A stretch of DNA of 64,000 nt from Macrostomum hystrix (taxonomy: Eukaryota; Platyhelminthes; Macrostomidae). The stretch is taken from the NCBI GenBank assembly GCA_950097015.1, contig CATNEN010000034.1:6032501-6096500 (forward strand), in the 5' to 3' direction. How positions within the stretch are numbered: the first letter of the stretch is position 1; every line of letters begins with the position of its first letter. The notes under the pieces are model-generated. The model had not been told where the DNA came from. It ran no database searches and worked only from the letters and a program-made list of their open reading frames with translations. Made by a program: the position numbers and the translations under genes. Shown here in pieces: positions 62,201-64,000 of the stretch.

Positions 62201-64000
62201 AGTGTTTAGCGATACGCCGGGCCCGCAGATGGTGGCCAACAAGGTGCGCCGCAATGTGGAGAAATTCCGTCAGCATCTTCCAGTGATTGAGATTGTCTGC
62301 TCACCCGGCCTGCGCAAGCGACACTGGGAGCAAATGTCCGACATTGTGGGCTTCGACCTTAGCCCGCCAGAGGGTGAGGAGACTCCACTGTCGACCTTCC
62401 TGGACTACGATCTCAAGGACAACCTGGATAAACTGCTCGAGATCAGCAGCGGTGCCCAGAAGGAGCACACTCTGGAAAGCAATCTGAAGAAGATGAAGGG
62501 AGAGTGGAACGATCTCAAGTTCACTCTAATCGACTACCGCGACACTGGCGTGTCGATCTTGTCTTCCGTCGATGAGATCCAGCTGCTGCTGGATGACCAC
62601 ATCATGAAGGCGCAAACAATGCGCGGCTCGCCTTACATCAAGCCGTTCGAAGAGGAAATGCGTCATTGGGAGGAGAAGCTCATCTCTATGCAAGACATTC
62701 TGGATGTGTGGCTTAAGGTGCAGGCTACCTGGCTCTACCTGGAGCCTATTTTCAGCTCGGAGGATATTCTGGCCCAGATGCCGGAAGAGGGACGCAGGTT
62801 CGGAATCGTGGACACCACCTGGAAGGAGATCATGAGCGCCGCAGTTGAGGACCCGCGTTGCCTGACTGCCACGGATCAAAAGGATATGCTGAAGAGACTC
62901 ACGGACTCGCACGAGCTGCTCGAACTAATTCAGAAGGGTCTCAACGAGTACCTGGAGAAGAAGCGGCTCTACTTCCCGCGTTTCTTCTTCCTGTCGAACG
63001 ATGAGCTGCTCGAGATTCTGTCCGAGACAAAAGATCCGACCAGGGTGCAGCCTCACCTGAAGAAGTGTTTCGAAGGTATCAGCCGTCTGGAATTCACAGA
63101 GCAGCAGGAGATTGTAGGCATGGTGTCAGCCGAAGGTGAGAGCGTTCCGTTTGTGACGAAAATTCAGCCCCACAAGGCCAAGGGAATGGTGGAGAAGTGG
63201 TTGCTGCAGGTCGAAGACGTCATGATCAACTCCGTGCGCAAGATCATAATCGAGTCGCTCATGGCCTATCCCAGTGACCAGAACCTCAAGCCGAAGAACA
63301 TGCAGCCGCGAAGGCAGTGGGTGCTGGACTGGCCCGGTCAGGTAGTGCTCTGCGTTTCCTCCATTTACTGGACATCCGAGGTGGTTGAGGCGATGAAGTC
63401 CCCTGGCGGCCTCGGAGAGTACCTGAAGAAGTGCAACTCACAGATAGAAGAAATCGTACAGCTTGTGCGCGGCAAGCTAGCTAGTGGAGAGCGCATCACC
63501 CTCGGCGCCCTCACTGTCATTGACGTACACGCCAGGGACGTTGTGAAGGAACTCACTGACAAGGGTGTGTCTTCGCCCAACGACTTCCTGTGGCTGAGTC
63601 AGCTGCGCTACACTTTCAATGGCAGCGACGTAAAAGTCTGTCAAATTACTACTGAACTTTGCTACGGCTACTGAGTACTTGGGAAACACCCCTCGGCTGG
63701 TCATCACTCCGCTGACTGACCGATGCTACCGGACTCTGATGAGCGCGCTGAAACTCAACCTCGGTGGAGCACCCGAAGGCCCGGCCGGAACAGGCAAGAC
63801 AGAGACAAGCAAAGACTTGGCAAAGGCTGTTGCCAAGCAGTGCGTGGTTTTCAATTGCTCCGACGGTCTGGACTACAAGGCCATGGGCAAATTTTTCAAG
63901 GGTCTCGCGCAGGCCGGCGCTTGGGCCTGCTTCGACGAGTTCAATCGCATCGAACTGGAGGTGCTGTCTGTTGTTGCTCAACAGATCCACTGCATCCAAG
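56215..64000 (+). CDS. Axonemal dynein heavy chain, inner-arm DNAH3/7/12 type (5' part)
   Basis: Motor of motile cilia. Exons: 56,215-56,235; 56,356-57,018; 57,086-57,709; 58,336-58,515; 58,757-58,999; 59,961-60,029; 61,012-61,190; 61,427-61,611; 61,699 to the window end. All junction phases fit. Residues 1-1379 cover the N-terminal tail and linker, with family signatures [45 protein letters not shown] and [11 protein letters not shown], then [18 protein letters not shown]1 follows with Walker A GPAGTGKT (63,778-63,801) and Walker [10 protein letters not shown] (63,921-63,947). At 63,672 one extra T puts TGA in frame; the next frame (from GAG at 63,673) continues the family sequence without loss. 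The gene runs off the window, and about 2,500 residues of motor are expected beyond. The final exon is a single run of more than 2.3 kb. Assignment within DNAH3, 7 and 12 is not settled. Confidence 0.96.
57840..58252. mobile_element. Second copy of the inverted-repeat element, in dynein intron 3
   Basis: GGTCGAGATATTCAACGATT at about 57,849 and TTGCTGAATATCTCGACGAT at about 58,038 form an imperfect inverted pair. Words shared in order with 35,040-35,592 extend to TACCCCCGTGGTATTT and TCTACTGTTAA at about 58,200-58,248. It is shorter in the middle than the SOS copy. Confidence 0.7.
58622..58735. repeat. Minisatellite, 16-bp unit, in dynein intron 4
   Basis: Seven copies of GATGAGTCGGGATCTC (A/G at position 2), filling about half of a 241-bp intron. 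Confidence 0.92.
59000..59960. other. Dynein intron 5, no feature
   Basis: AT-rich intron. A small palindrome (ATACCTTTTGTGGTATACAA) lies near 59,623. No exon is required here because flanking exons join in phase. Confidence 0.4.
60030..61011. other. Dynein intron 6, no feature
   Basis: AT-rich intronic sequence between a 69-bp exon and the coiled-coil-coding exon 7. No repeat array or second gene is seen. Confidence 0.4.

Noticed and set aside
43668-63674. Alternative genetic code explaining the in-frame TAA (transposase) and TGA (dynein)
   Set aside because: SOS and Bcl-2 end in TAA and the PTB-like gene in TGA at sensible places. The dynein TGA coincides with a frame change, so a sense reading of TGA would not restore the protein.
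63630-63676. A 45-nt mini-intron explaining the dynein frame change
   Set aside because: The bases in question encode [10 protein letters not shown] in the register and length expected for the family, so removing them would delete conserved sequence. A single-base insertion fits better.

Overview
This is a nuclear DNA window from an invertebrate animal. It has spliced genes with GT..AG introns, TATA boxes, tRNA-derived SINEs, DNA transposons and animal-specific protein families (SOS, multi-domain Bcl-2, axonemal dynein). The divergent SOS sequence, the motile-cilia gene and the mixture of compact and repeat-swollen introns fit a fast-evolving spiralian such as a free-living flatworm. That placement is an inference, and I cannot name the species.

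Layout. Positions 1-9,900 hold almost only minisatellites separated by short unique spacers. Positions 9,941-11,258 hold a two-exon gene for a PTB/PID-type protein with two polyglutamine tracts. Positions 11,300-21,730 are again mostly minisatellites, some arrays 1-2 kb long. Positions 23,504-38,613 (minus strand) carry a ten-exon Son of sevenless Ras guanine-nucleotide exchange factor gene whose introns contain large tandem arrays, SINE copies and a dispersed inverted-repeat element. Positions 39,700-46,290 are a transposon cluster: two foldback/MITE-like elements and one full-length Mutator-like (MULE, Phantom-like) element with matching terminal inverted repeats and a PHD-FLYWCH-MULE transposase gene broken by one in-frame stop. 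Positions 49,202-52,351 hold a three-exon Bcl-2 family gene with its own TATA box. Positions 56,215-64,000 hold the 5' part of an inner-arm axonemal dynein heavy chain gene, which runs off the window inside AAA1 and shows an apparent one-base frameshift just before its Walker A motif.

The genes do not form a functional cluster: Ras signalling, apoptosis control, cilia motility and a probable adaptor protein lie side by side. What unites the window is repeat biology. About 17.6 kb (roughly 27%) is minisatellite, in at least 21 arrays with unrelated units of 14-47 bp, including arrays inside introns of SOS, Bcl-2 and dynein, while exons are spared apart from CAG tracts in the PTB-like gene. All exon junctions given here were derived by hand from reading frame, splice signals and remembered family alignments. 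RNA-seq would be the decisive test.
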